A stretch of DNA of 64,000 nucleotides, from the NCBI GenBank assembly GCA_034766995.1, contig CM068313.1:37047496-37111495 (forward strand). The letters are read 5' to 3'. The position numbers were made by a program, and so were the translations under genes. Of the stretch, positions 49,881 to 63,066 are shown one piece after another. The stretch comes from Acanthacorydalis orientalis (Eukaryota > Arthropoda > Insecta > Megaloptera > Corydalidae). How positions within the stretch are numbered: position 1 is the stretch's first letter; each line of letters begins with the position of its first letter. The notes under the pieces were generated by a model. It was not told the origin of the DNA. It did no database searches and saw only the letters and a program-made list of their open reading frames with translations.

Positions 49881-51430
49881 ATGTGTGTATGTATTTCTGA
49901 TTTCTTACTCGGCCACTTTTTTATTTTCTTACCCGGCCATTTATCTTTTTCTACGCCTATTATTATTTAGATGTACTATTAAGTAATAATTTCTGTTGTC
50001 CAAATATTGCCTTTCCTTTTTGCAGTATGTCATTTTCATTTTAATTTATACCATTTTACCTATTAATAGTTATTATTACGTCTGCAATGTCTGTTTCCTT
50101 GTCCACTCTAACTTTCCTTGTTATTCATTACATACATATGTCTATGCTTGTCTGTACTGTTTGAAGTCACTAAATTATTTTATATTTGAAATGAAAAACT
50201 CATATTTCACTTTTATACATAAAGATATGCACAATATATTCATTGTATGTTTATTAAGAAAAGTGAAATTCAATTAAAATATTAAACCGTTCAATATACA
50301 TGAACTTCATTCAATTTTTATTCTTATAATCCTTTTTACAGCGAAAGAGCCATTCTCAGTAACAAGTGTGGCTTAGTATGTGACTGCTTCAATTTATGTT
50401 TCTATTATTTTAATTTAAACTAACAAATTTAATAATCATAAATTATGTTTTTATTGTGGTTCATATTGCGACCTATTTCTCAATTTATTTCATTTCCTTA
50501 TTCAGTTGTTCTATAGTGATTAGGAAGATATATAGATAATATCATCACGAAAATCTAAATAACTCAATCATTTGCCTTTTGTTCTTTTATTATCCAAGTG
50601 ATTCGAACATGGTTAATATAACAATAATTTCAATGATATTCGCATCCTTCTATTTTAAATTGTTCGACCCTTTTGATAGTTATTGGAAGTATGTCTGTGT
50701 ATGAAGTGATTAGGTTCTTAATCAAGAATAAATTACCAATTTTATAAATATTAAAAAACTGAACATTTTAATAATCCTAATTCAGTATTGTTTTTTTTCA
50801 ACTTTTATCGTTGAAAATATTTAAATAAATATCATTAATGTAGAAATTATTATTATCTTACCTCATAATAAGCTCTATAACCATGCTCTTTAGTGTACGG
50901 GCCTTCTTTTCCTCCCTCAATTCCTCTACTAGGAGATCCAGGTCTATGGCCAAATCCAGCTGAAGTATAAGTACGTCCAAATAATGGAATTCCAACAACT
51001 AATTTATTTGGTGGACAACCTCTGTCAACCCACAATTGCATACTATCATTCTAGAATGAAGATAACATTTTTTTTTAAAAAAATGAATATATATATATTT
51101 ATATATATATGATTAATAAATTAAAATATTAGTATATATGCAAGTAAGGTTAATATAATAAAAAACGCATATATTTTATAAAATAACATTTTTGAATACC
51201 ACAAAAATTTAATTATTTGTTTTTTTAATTTTTTATTTGTTAAAAAATTTCAAACATTACGATATAAATATTCAATACAAATATTCCGATTTGTAATAGT
51301 AATTACATTAGTAGACACTTTCAAAATAAGTCAGTTTTTTTAAAACTGACTTATTTGGGAAGTCAGTTATCAAATAAGAATTTTTGGACATCGATAACAT
51401 TTTGAATATTAATATTTTAATTTACCAAAA

Positions 51431-51480
<50 letters not shown>

Positions 51481-53732
51481 ATTTTAATTTCAAAATACTC
51501 ACAACGTTCCTTAGTTCATATTCACCGGTATCGTGTGGTCTCCTAAATAATGGGCTATGAACATCCACAAATCCCGTCCAAAATCCCCGTAAATCAAATG
51601 TTTTTACATGCACTGCATCTAATATACTGAAATAATTATCAAATAAACATCTTTATGTATTATTTATTTATTTACATTTTATTTTAATTTTAAAACAGAT
51701 ATAAATGTATTAGGCCTCTGTAAAAAAATTGATCCTCTTTAGTAATAAAAATAAGTATGACATGAAATATCTGAAATAGCCATAATAATACAAGATTATA
51801 AGTCATACGAGATAAAAAAAACACATCTATAAATAGTAAATATATTGAATACACAGAAGGGAGACGAAATTAAAAGATAAACTAAAGTTAGTCGTAGAAA
51901 TGAGAAAAGAATAATAACTATTTATATCATTTCAATATTGAAAATTAAGAATTATAAAAAGTTATAAATAATTTCTAATATGAGTTTTAATTAAATGCGT
52001 ACAAGAATAATTGTTGTTTATAACAATAACTGTTCTAACGAATATATTAGTAAACAAATATTAATTTCAAATAATAAAAAAACCGATATCACTCTTTTCT
52101 AACAGCATATACTAAAAAACTGTAGAGTGAAACAAGAGTCTATTTGTCTAGATAAAATTAACAGACAAAAAGATTACTTGGTTTCTGTGGTTTTTTCAAT
52201 GGATTTACTCACATAATGGCTTTTAATGTCGTGATAATAAATGTTACTGTAACAAATCATTTCCTAAATAGTGTTTTTAAACTTGATTTTTTTTTACTTC
52301 ATTATTATCAAATAACTCAGCAGCGACATCATTTAATTAATTGACTGTCAATATTAGTCGTGTTGCCAGTAAATAAAACGTTGAAAATAGTAATTTTCGT
52401 TAAGAAGATATTTTCATCTCTAAAGAAATTTTAATGTTAAAATCAATCCAAAACTAACCCGCATAACTCTCTCACGTGATATCCTGCATCGATTTGCTGC
52501 ACTTGAGGCGGACCGTCCATTGAAATTTCCCAGTTTTTCTTTTCTTTATTAAATGCAGCACGCAATTCTCTCACAAAACTTAAAAAGTCGTCTTTATTCG
52601 AGGGCACACCATCACGATCAGGGGCCCCGGGAAATTCCCAATCCAAAGTGATTCCATCGAGATTATAATACTTAATGAAATCTATAATGGTTGATAGATA
52701 CAAAATCAATAATAAAGTTTAATTGGACATTTATTATTAAAATAGGTTTACCTATAACACTCCTTATGTAAGTTTCGCGTCTTTCTTGTGTAGAAACCAT
52801 TTGAGAAAATTTATAACCACCTTCGCCCCAACCACCTGCCGATATTAAATAAGTTTGTTCTGGAAATCTTCGTTTAAGTGATGTAAAATTTTGAAGACCT
52901 TTTTGAATGATATCCGACTAAAATTGAGGACATTATTATTCAAATAATCATAGTATTATAAAAAATGAGTATTATTGATATTTAGAGAGATAATATTTTT
53001 TATCGTTCTTATATATAATGCTGGTATAACCAATCAAAATTGATGGGAAAATTGAATGAAACACAGACGGAAAAAATTGTTTATTGGTTTTTACAACATG
53101 ATAATTTAAACATAATAAATACCTAAGAACGAAACTTAATGAATTAAACTTGAAACTTATGAGCTGACAAAGCAAACATTTCTCGTCACATTGTTAGCAG
53201 GAAAAAGTGACGAGAAATGTGGGTTTTTATCATTAAGAGGATTTTATAAGTTAGAGTTAATAAAATAATCACTTGTCGAAAAGGTAAATTGGGAACCGAC
53301 ACATTCAAATTTTAAACCGTTAAGTTAATAAATCTTTATTGATATTTTTTTGATTGTCGCTTACGCGCATTTCAATAGGGATGCCATCATCGTCATAGTA
53401 TCGAGGTAAAGAAAAACCTCTATCAGAAAACAGACTTTTCTGTTTCTTAATACTTTAAGATGATGGAATCGCCATCGAAATGCACATAAGCATAAATTAT
53501 CAATAATTATTTATTGAACATTTTTGACCACAAAATTTGTTTGTGATTTGTGTAGTGAAAAAAGAATTTATTTGAGAAAGTGAGTTGTTTTAGTATCATA
53601 ACTGTGTTCTGATCAAAAATATTCGTGAACAATGGCGCAATTTTTTTTAAAAAAATAAACACGAATGGAATGAGGAGGCTAAAACTTTCTCACTAGCATT
53701 TTTTCTCTCTCTCGTCATCTCTCCCTCTCTTA

Positions 53733-53763
<31 letters not shown>

Positions 53764-54732
53764 AATAGGGGGGTGTTGTGCGATGATAACAACACAACAC
53801 AACACCTCTCTCTCTCTCTCTATATATATATAGAGAGAGAGAGGGAGAGAGAGAGAGAGAGAAAGAAAATCAGGGAGAGAGGAAGAGAAAGAAAGAAACA
53901 TAATATTTTTTATTTACAATTTTCTTTGAAGATATCAAAAATAAGAAATATAAAAATAATAAACACTATAATTCGAAGAAGGTACTAAAATATTATAAAC
54001 ATTATAAATGTCATTATATATGCAGAATTTTTCTAAAATGAATTAACAAAAGTACATAGTACGATTCTACGTTCAAAAATAATGCGAAATAACATTATTA
54101 CATACTTCAATAGGTAAATCGTTTTTCTCTGTATAGGCTGTTTGATAATTTAATAGACTAGTAATTCTATCGTGCATGCATTTTTCTTAATAGCTTGTGA
54201 AATGTTTAATCTGTTAGGATTCCATTATGAACAATTTATACAATAATACAAATGTTTACCTTTCTTTTAAAATCGCTGCGCTGCCATAAAAAAATCAGAA
54301 GTTATTCAAAAAGGATGCATGCAAGATAATATTAGACTATCAAATGATCAAATAGATCATACCGGGAGAATGGTGCATTTTTCGAAAACATGTTATCATG
54401 TTATATTTTTGTACATAGAAGCACGCTATGCACTTTTGTGCATTTATTTAGGAACTGTATATATATATATATATATATATCAAAAAATTACCGAAAATAA
54501 TTCATTTAATATTTTTGGCTAAAGAACTTTGTTGTGGTTTGTGGAGTGAAAAAAGAATTTATTTGTGAAAGTGAGTTTAGTCTCAGTGTCAGAACTGCGT
54601 TGTAATAAAAAAATATTCGTGATCAATGGCTTAATTTGAAGATAAAAATTAAACACTAATGGAATGAGATCGCTGAAACTCTCTCACTGCCATTCTATCT
54701 GTCTTTATCTATATCTCTCACACACACTCTCT

Positions 54733-54784
<52 letters not shown>

Positions 54785-55024
54785 GGAGAGAGTGTGTGTG
54801 GGAGAGAGAGATAGAATGGCAGTGAGATATATATATATATATATATACAAATTGTATATATATATATATATAGACTACTGAAAAACTGAACACAAAAAAG
54901 CCTTGTGAGGGATCCATTTATGTAGGAATTCGTCGCAGTGTTGATGTTTGATCTGTTAAATGTTATAACACTATATAAAAGTCATATATAATAGTAAAAA
55001 AATCTCATCTATAAATACATAAGA

Positions 55025-55067
<43 letters not shown>

Positions 55068-55564
55068 AATTATAAAATTAAATTAACTAATTTTACACAA
55101 ATTTACCTCAGGTTCGCGTACTAAAACATTCCAAGTATTGTTATTTACACCAATGAAAGCGTACACGAGATGTGTACATTGATCTTCTGGAATATCATTA
55201 ATTGTATAACGACCCAAACTGGGTCTATATAACGCCCAGCTACTGTAATAACAAACAATCCGAGCATCTTTAGCACAAACGTAAACTGAAACAAGTTTAA
55301 AAATAAATGCAACGATTTACAAAAACCAGAAGAAATTTATATCAAGGATATTCATACGACTTTTTATACAATACAAACGTATACGTTCAATACACGCATG
55401 TATGTAAATATATATTTACTTAGTGTGTGTTTATATTTGTGCGTAAACAACAATTAATTTACCATTCCGAGAACTATTATCTACGTAATGTATTTTCCAA
55501 AACAGACTTCATTAGTAATATTTGACTAAAATGTTAATGTGCGTCTGACATATATTTTTAAAAG

Positions 55565-55616
<52 letters not shown>

Positions 55617-56294
55617 ATGCTGTAACTCCATGGATAATAAACACAACGTTTAATGTGTCTCAGTTTTAAAAATTTTCAATTTTTTGAACATTTTTAAATG
55701 TTTATAAATTATTGTACTTAGAACAAACGTTTAATTTACCGTTTTCAAATTAATAAACAGTAGCCGCAAAACGAATGAAAAAATAACACGAAGACGCCAC
55801 ATTAAATTTGGTATACGGATTTAAATCTCGAATATTAAAAAAAATATTATCAATTCTCACACAAATTTAAATAAACATTACAATTTCTAAAGACCCATCG
55901 CCAATTAATTTGATAGGAAAAAAGATAAATCGATTATGTTGAAAAACATTTCTGAAGAATGAACTGTGCTTTCATGTTTCTTAATAATCTTTTTTTTTCT
56001 TATTAGTTAATGATCTAGCTGTCGACGCGCCCCTAAATCCCAAATATCTTATGTTAGTTAATGATCACTTATATACAGTAAGAAGTTTAATATTTTTTCA
56101 TACTTTAATAAATAATTTTATAATAGAGAAAAAAAAACGATTTTTATAAAACATTCCTTTTAGAAAATTATAAAAAACTATATATCAATTAACTTTAATG
56201 AAAATATTAATTTTCGCGATATTTTTCTCTTTCCTTTTATTTATCTATACATCATACTATATATATATATATATATGTATGTATTTATATTTAT

Positions 56295-56353
<59 letters not shown>

Positions 56354-56447
56354 TATATATGAACGTATATGCAATTATTAATGTACATTATTTATACTCA
56401 CCGGCTATTGTCACTAAAAGAACACATAATATACTAAGTTTGTTCAT
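48764..56447 (-). CDS. Chitinase-like GH18 protein B
   Basis: Secreted GH18-fold protein, paralogue of A. Minus-strand exons are 56447-56402 (signal peptide), 55285-55107, 52917-52752, 52681-52459, 51626-51503, 51050-50862 and 49045-48764. Phases agree and give 402 aa. All five middle exons have the same length as in A. The signal peptide is hydrophobic ([13 protein letters not shown]) and the mature part starts near [10 protein letters not shown]. The signature reads D139-T142-D144-E146 ([13 protein letters not shown]): the middle Asp is Thr, while the last Asp and the Glu are kept. The MxYD motif is KTFD, and the C-terminal block is [12 protein letters not shown], with Phe367 in place of Trp. 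Some chitinolytic activity is possible but probably reduced. It ends VPSASG with no chitin-binding domain. Confidence 0.93.
51437..51478. repeat. (TA)n microsatellite
   Basis: TA array in chitinase-like B intron 5, 25 bp from the exon edge at 51503. Confidence 0.95.
53030..53225 (+). repeat. Dispersed repeat family R1, copy 2
   Basis: Contains TTGTTTATTGGTTTTTACAA, AACGAAACTTAATGAATTAA, ATGAGCTGACAAAGCAAACA and the terminal hairpin CATTTCTCGTCAC...GTGACGAGAAATG. These appear in the same order as in 63420-63580. It lies in chitinase-like B intron 2. Confidence 0.75.
53385..53720 (+). repeat. Dispersed repeat family R2, longest copy
   Basis: Shares GCCATCGAAATGCACATAAG, TTATTGAACATTTTTGACCA and GTGAAAAAAGAATTTATTTG blocks with copies at about 7225-7400 and 54490-54720, and more weakly with 3470-3605. 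It runs into a (TC)n tract. Confidence 0.6.
53700..53895. repeat. (TC)n-(TA)n-(GA)n hairpin-forming low-complexity block
   Basis: TC tracts, a short TA array and GA tracts form an inverted repeat centred near 53825. A unique insert with AACAACACAACACAACACC sits between the first two TC tracts. Confidence 0.9.
54490..54720 (+). repeat. Dispersed repeat family R2, second copy in intron 2 of chitinase-like B
   Basis: Matches 53530-53720 with GTGAAAAAAGAATTTATTTG, GAAAGTGAGTT, ATATTCGTGA.CAATGG and AATGGAATGAG blocks. It is about 1 kb away in the same orientation, so this may be a local duplication. Confidence 0.65.
54680..54832. repeat. Large inverted repeat around a (TA)n array
   Basis: The left arm (about 54684-54735) contains CTCACTGCCATTCTATCT and CACACACACTCTCTCC. 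The right arm (about 54784-54832) is its reverse: GGAGAGAGTGTGTGTGGGAG and AGATAGAATGGCAGTGAG. The (TA)n core lies between. The non-repetitive part (CACTGCCATTCTATCT) shows that this is a true palindromic duplication, not chance low complexity. Confidence 0.85.
55568..55614. repeat. (TA)n microsatellite
   Basis: TA array in chitinase-like B intron 1. Similar arrays lie at 55029-55066 and 56306-56350 near its exons. Confidence 0.95.
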
Positions 56448-57117
56448 CTTAAACAAAGAAACACAAAGACTAAATGAACAAGAAATAAATTCACACAATA
56501 ATATCGACTTCGCTGTTTAAAATGAAATTCCACGTCCCCAACAGTGAATCTCTCAAACAATACTGACTTCAAAGACAGTGTAGAAAAGATTGCAACTTTA
56601 ACGGAAAACCCAGATTTCTTACGTACATGTAGGAAAAAATACGTACGCTTTATTAACAGTTCTGACAGATAGTTTAACGTGATTATATTCACATGCGGTT
56701 TCAAACTTGTACAGGCAGACGTAAAAGCAAATTTAAAAGTGAAATGAGGTACATATTTTTTCTATCGTTACTGTACAATAAATTTATTTTATTTTATATT
56801 TGTAGAAGATGACCAAGTGAATTTCAATATCATTTATAAATACAAAGCAATGTATATACAATTTGTATCAAAGTAGTTTCATTTCTGTGCAGTGTAAAAA
56901 AAAATAATTTAAAATATTCAATGAAATTTCTGAATGATAATTAGTGTAAACAGATCTACGTTTTTATATTTATTACTGAGAAACAGTGCGATAACATTCA
57001 ATCAATCTGACCTTGTTTTTTGAAATCACGCAACTTTTCTATTTGGACCTCTGTTTTGCAATAAATACTGTTACAAATTATTATAATTTGAGATATAAAC
57101 ACGTAGTATATACATAC

Positions 57118-57164
<47 letters not shown>

Positions 57165-57379
57165 GTGTATGTATTTCATTTCTTATTAATTTACAGTTTG
57201 AAGCAAACACTATGACAAATTTATCATTAATAGCTTACCAAAAAAGTGTCAAGACCGAGCGAGTTAAACACAAACAGTTATCGCAAAAAGATTTTATTTA
57301 AATTTTAACATGATCCTCTCGCCTCTCTATATACAAAAATGAATGACGACGAAAGGTCAGAAAGCCGTTTCAAAACTCT

Positions 57380-57830
57380 TCTTTTAATATCGCTCTAGTT
57401 TCTTCATCGCTATTACCTTGATGATTTTCGCATTCTCAAAAAGTGATCTTTCAATTGTATATCGATTTTTGTTAATAAAAAAGCCGTCCAATCTCAAACA
57501 TAGTGAATACCAGGAAACGGTTAAGTACGTTGGCCCGTTAACCTTTTTGTTGCCAAGTAACGCAACGCAATTAGTCGACATGTAAACAGAAGTGTTTTCA
57601 TGAAGAAGACATCCCTTGTTTTGATTAAGGTGAACGCGACGAGTCATTTGTTACTCGAGCCTGTTCATTACTTCCAGATAGAATCTTCTAATCACTGTTT
57701 GTTCTTTCAACGCAAATGCAGGAATAATGCTCTTTGTGTCAAAAAAAGCGATGAACATTGTTTGACAGGTGCTTTTAGTATGCGAACTTGATCTTGACTC
57801 ATCCGAAATAATCCGAGCTAATGTTACTGA
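57380..57830 (-). pseudogene. Degenerate mariner transposase (family III)
   Basis: Read on the minus strand, 57830-57640 gives a block like KSTCQTMFIAFFDTK followed by KEQTVIRRFYLEV, the mariner MLICFFD...QTVNQxYYLEVL region. The next frame (57647-57384) gives LLGNKKVNGPTYLTVSW and then RSLFENA, matching the ...PPYSPDLAPCD... and F.nAEEAV regions, with most catalytic residues replaced. Heavily mutated. The ends were not found. Confidence 0.6.
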
Positions 57831-58059
57831 TGTTTTGTCTGTAAATTATACTTAAAACATTAAATATCATCGCCAATGATCACATCTGTTTTTATGTTCG
57901 TTTGGATATCAATTGTTTGGACAGTTATGGCAACATAATATTTATCGTTCTTTCATAGGTTTCAGAGATCAGAAAAATTCGGGAACAAAATAAAAACATC
58001 GTTCTCTTGTTTAAATATTGAGGGATGTTATTTTAATTGAACATGTGGTATGGAGTAAC

Positions 58060-58950
58060 CTAGTAAACGTGAACTCCACCATACTCAACAAAGCACAACA
58101 AAGCGGGATATGTCGATGACCTAAACATCATGGGAAGATCTATACTTGCCATTGAAGAAGTCTTTGGACCCTTTGAGACTGCTGCAGCAGACATTGGTCT
58201 TAGAATAAATGAGAATAAAAGCAAAATAATGCTGCAAAGTACAAGACGAAAGAGAAGATTAGATCAAAACCTCGCCATCGATGATTACAATTTCGAGCTT
58301 GTAAACAATTTCACATAACTTGGCTCAAACATCGCCAGTAAAAATGATGAATCTCAAAAAGTACAAAAACGAATAGCAGCAGAAAATAGAACATATTTCG
58401 CGCTCTCGGTCATAAAGAGACCATGTTTCTCTATGCACATAAAAATGTGCATAGAGAGACCAAAATCCGACTATATAAAACCGTCATCCGAACTGTCATA
58501 TCTTATGGAGGTGAAACGTGGATCATGTCAGCTAAATCCACAAAAATGTCGGATATCAACGAAAGAAGAATGCTGAGAAAAATATTCGGGCCAGTAAACG
58601 ATGGACGTATATGGAGAATATGCTACAACTTCGAATTATGCAGTCTATAGGGAACCAAAACTATTGGTCTTTATAAAAATACTCTGCCTGCGATGGGTAG
58701 GTCACACTGACCGGATTCTGGACTCAAAAGTACCAAAAAGGGCCTTGTATGGATACCTAGGTGAGAGAAGGTCTGTGAAAACCAAGGCTCAGATGGATAG
58801 ACAATGTAGAGAAGGATGCAGTGGAACTGTTGGGATTAAGGAACTGGAGAAGAACTGCCAGGCAGAAAGATGTCTGGAGGCAGAAATTTAGAAGTCGAAG
58901 GTTTGATTTGGGTTGTAGCACCATCAAAGAAGAAAAAAAAATATTTAAAT
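58060..58950 (+). pseudogene. Non-LTR retrotransposon (LINE) reverse-transcriptase fragment
   Basis: The plus strand reads GYVDDLNIMGRS at about 58105 (the YxDD catalytic box), then ADIGLRINENKSKIML and IDDYNFELVNNFTYLGSN-like residues broken by a stop at 58316-58318. After frameshifts come TVISYGGETWIMS, MLRKIFGPVNDGRIWR, LCLRWVGHTDRI and LLGLRNWRRTARQKDVWRQ. These are the C-terminal blocks of a common insect LINE ORF2. The 5' part (endonuclease and RT fingers) is missing, as usual for 5'-truncated insertions. It ends near an A-rich tract at about 58930-58942. Confidence 0.88.
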
Positions 58951-59525
58951 ATATATTTTTATGCAGTTTACTTTTTATACAGAACGTCAAGAAATCGTTG
59001 TCAATAAGAAAGCATACATATTCAACGCGCTGAAACACAATCTGGTATCTCATCTTTTAAGTCCACAACTAAATATTTCATGTCGCACAAAGGTCTTAAT
59101 TTTAATATACTATAGTTATTGTATATTTTTTTCATCATCTCTTATGTTTCAGTGACAGTTTTTCCCAGTTTTGAAACAAATAACAGTGACTCTGCGCTAT
59201 ACTGCATTTTATTAAGGCTTAGATCTATATCAATACGAATATTATTACTTTGTACTCGCATAATATGCAATCAGTTTGAAAACTTTTTTATCTTACTGTA
59301 TATTTGCGTTTAATTTAATATATATTAAGTCATATCTAATGTAAGCTATTGCTAAATTCGTTATATTCTCTTTTGTGATAAATATTTGGTTTCTTATCTT
59401 TTCAGTTTCCTACTGTACACAGTTAAATAATTTATCTTTTATGACAAATTCGTTTATAATTATTCACTTCTATTAATTTCATTAATACTTAACAATAATT
59501 GTTTCATTCAAAAATTATTTGAATT

Positions 59526-59562
59526 AATTAATGATTTAATTCTTGGAATTAAATCATTAATT
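59526..59562. repeat. Perfect 17-bp-arm palindrome
   Basis: AATTAATGATTTAATTC, a TTG loop, then its exact reverse complement. A third partial repeat (CCTTGAATTAATGATTTA) follows at 59563-59580. Confidence 0.85.
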
Positions 59563-59587
59563 CCTTGAATTAATGATTTAGACGCTG

Positions 59588-59638
<51 letters not shown>

Positions 59639-59736
59639 TATATAAAATTAAATTCTAAAAACTTATTTAATATATTGACACTGAAAATAATTAATCTAAA
59701 ATAAAATTTATACTTAGTTATTTTATTCTTCGTTTC

Positions 59737-59741
<5 letters not shown>

Positions 59742-59808
<67 letters not shown>
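59742..59808. repeat. (TA)n microsatellite
   Basis: Uninterrupted TA array of nearly 70 bp. Confidence 0.97.
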
Positions 59809-59812
<4 letters not shown>

Positions 59813-60578
59813 GATATTATCCGAATTATATTTCTGTTGGTGATTTTTTTTCTTATTCGCCTGCTACTACCGATGTTTCCATAATGTTAAAATGTTCTCT
59901 TTTAGAATTGTTTTCAGTTATACGATATTAAAATTCTCTTCATATTCTATGCTTAATATATTTTCTTTCAAATCGAAACAATGGTTGTAAAATGTAAATT
60001 ACCAAGAAAATACGTGTGTAATAATATAAATAGTATATTGAAATTAATCAAAACAACATAGAAAGGTCACACTCCAAAGAAATGAGAGAACTGTATAAAT
60101 GTATAGAAACAAAATCAAATATAATTGACTAATTGAACAGATGAATACCGAAAGTAACATTATATTAAATGGGCTAAATGAAATTAATTCAATTCCAATA
60201 TCATAACTAAAGACAACTCAATCAAACAACCTGAAGATGATGGAAACATTGGAACTGATCGTAGTACACAAATAGAGGAACAGAAATATTCGCATAAATA
60301 CAACGTAAGAAATATAAAAGAAAAATTGCTGATGCATTCAAATCAAACATGTTCGCTACCATTTTTCCAAGTTTATATTGGGTTTACCGTAGAAAATTAC
60401 CTTTAACTTGAAAAATAATAAAAATAATTTCAAAAACATTAATTTTATATATAATGTTTATCTTATTTTGTGAATTCGATTATTTCTATAAATCATCTGA
60501 TATTTATTTAGAAAAAAAAAAAACAAGAAAAATATTAAGTGAGCACATAATTATTAGTTTATGTTATGTTTTATGAAA

Positions 60579-60613
<35 letters not shown>

Positions 60614-60625
60614 TATATATATATA

Positions 60626-61240
60626 TTATTGATCTGGAACAGAAACCTCGTATTCCATTAAATTGGCACGTATCGAATTGATTAGAGGATTTATTTCTCC
60701 GCACATTCCACGAAAGTCATCCAAATCGAGCGAATAAACCATGACACCACCGAGTCCTTTCGATTTAACCAAGTCTGTTTTAATTCGTATACTCTCGGAA
60801 TTTTCATATCCAATCCACTGATCATCTTTGTAAGCGTACGGAACTTTTCCATCATCATCCCACTTCCTTGTCCACTGCGAATCTTTTTCGTTCAAATAAC
60901 TGCATATCTGTTAAAATATCCAGTAAAGTTAAACTCACTTTCATTATTTATGAAATAATCGATTGGTGCTCACTTCGTAATACGCTAATAATCCTCGTTC
61001 TTTTGTGAATGGTCCAGGATTACCTCCTTTTGTGGCTGGTGCTCCAAGTTGATGTTGTGTTTTGTCTTTGAGTGTATAAGTACGTCCAGAGAATGGAACT
61101 CCCATTAATAATTTATTTCGTGGACAACCACTATCAATCCAAAATTGTAAACTGGCATTCTATAAAAACAATAACGAAGCTAATGAGACTTAATTTATTT
61201 TTAATTGATCCTATAAATAGAATAATAAGTCCATTGTAAC

Positions 61241-61303
<63 letters not shown>

Positions 61304-61928
61304 TATTTATTATTTTATAAATCTCCTCGTATCACATATTCTATATCCTTGGTCTCCAATGTATAGTTCGTGAGTCGATCCGTTGTTACTAATATTTAAT
61401 TTTTAATTATAGATTTATTTTAGATTTTAAAAAAATAATACAAAAAAATAAATGATCTAACGTTTCATATATGCAGTCAGACTCATGTCCTCGTTCTAGT
61501 TTGATCTAATTACCTGCCTAATAAATTTTTTCAATTATAATAGTCATTAAAACCAAATATCGAAATTATCTCACATTTAAATAAAGCTATAAATTATAAA
61601 AGATTATAAAATTTAAAACCAGGATATATAGAGATAATGAAAAAGATTCTGATAATATTAAAAATTGATTTTTGTTCTTTAATCTTTACTTATTTTCAGT
61701 TCAATCTATATTTTTGTACAATATTTTATAAATAAATAATATATATATATATATATACACGAGGTTGGTTCCAGGTATTCTTGAACTGAGACAGAAGAAG
61801 AAAGAAAAAAACATTTTTTCTATTATTTTTCAATATATTCTCCTTTGATTTCTATGCACTTTTTACAGTGCTTAATTAAAAGTTCTAAACCGTTAAAAAA
61901 GTACTCTAAAATTTTATTATATATACTC

Positions 61929-61977
<49 letters not shown>

Positions 61978-62004
61978 ATATATTATATATATATATATAT
62001 ATAT

Positions 62005-62046
<42 letters not shown>

Positions 62047-62834
62047 AGGGTTGTTTGGTAAGTTTGGTTAATTTCTATGATGTGGTGCCACTACTCATTT
62101 AGTAACGTCATGGCTATCAAGCGTCACTTTTCAAACTAGCATAGGTGAAATTTCAGTCAGAAGCGACGAGTTGTTCACGTTCACAGATGTTTGAAACGAG
62201 TTTTGTAGCAGTTACTGTAAAAATGTAAAAATCGAATCGATCTGTTTGCATCGATTCATCGCCGTGGCTGAAACATGGATCCACTACTACATATCTGGTC
62301 GAAGCAGAAGTCAAAGCAATGGAAAACGACTGGTGAAAGTGCGCCGGAGAAGGAGAAGAGCGTTTCGTTGCCTGGCAAGATGATGACCACTGTTTTTTTG
62401 GGATTTGAAAACAAAAACGATAATAGAAGCCTATTATGCAACATTATTGGACCATTTGAAAGAAGAACTGGAACAAAACCGACCAAGACTAGCGCACAAA
62501 AAAGTGATTTTTCACCAGGACAATGCGCCATCCCACAAATCCCGTTGCAATGGCCAACTTGCACAAATTAGGCTTAAAACTGATTCATCATCTGCCTTAT
62601 TCTCCGGACGTGGCCCCGTGCGACTTCTTCCTCTTTCCAAACTTGAAAATTTGGCTCGGTGGGAAGAAATTCTCTTCGAATAATGCCATCTCCAACGTCA
62701 ATGGGTATTTTGCAGACCCGTTTAAATCAAGTGCATAGCCCTCAATGGAGACTATGTTGAGAAATAAAATCGATTTTAAAAAAAAATGGCATGTAACTAG
62801 CTTTTTACCATACTTATCAAACGACCCACGTGTG

Positions 62835-62880
<46 letters not shown>

Positions 62881-63029
62881 GATAATTAGTATTCAATTTT
62901 ATTTCACTGGCATACAAGTACGCGATTAACAAAGTTAAAAGACTACTGTTTTAGCTGAAAAGATAATTTATGTAATCATTTAACAAAATCAATATAAAAA
63001 ACCATAAATATATTAATTTTCGTATGCAA

Positions 63030-63066
<37 letters not shown>

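Larger units (their letters stand above)
56448..60625. other. Intergenic region between chitinase-like B and C
   Basis: No intact gene is seen. It contains a degenerate mariner (57380-57830), a LINE relic (58060-58950), a perfect palindrome (59526-59562) and (TA)n arrays (57124-57162, 59590-59637, 59742-59808, 60581-60627). The stretch 59900-60500 is plain AT-rich sequence. Confidence 0.6.

Noticed and set aside
57600..57791. Plus-strand ORF of 63 aa
   Set aside because: It is the antisense of the degenerate mariner on the minus strand.
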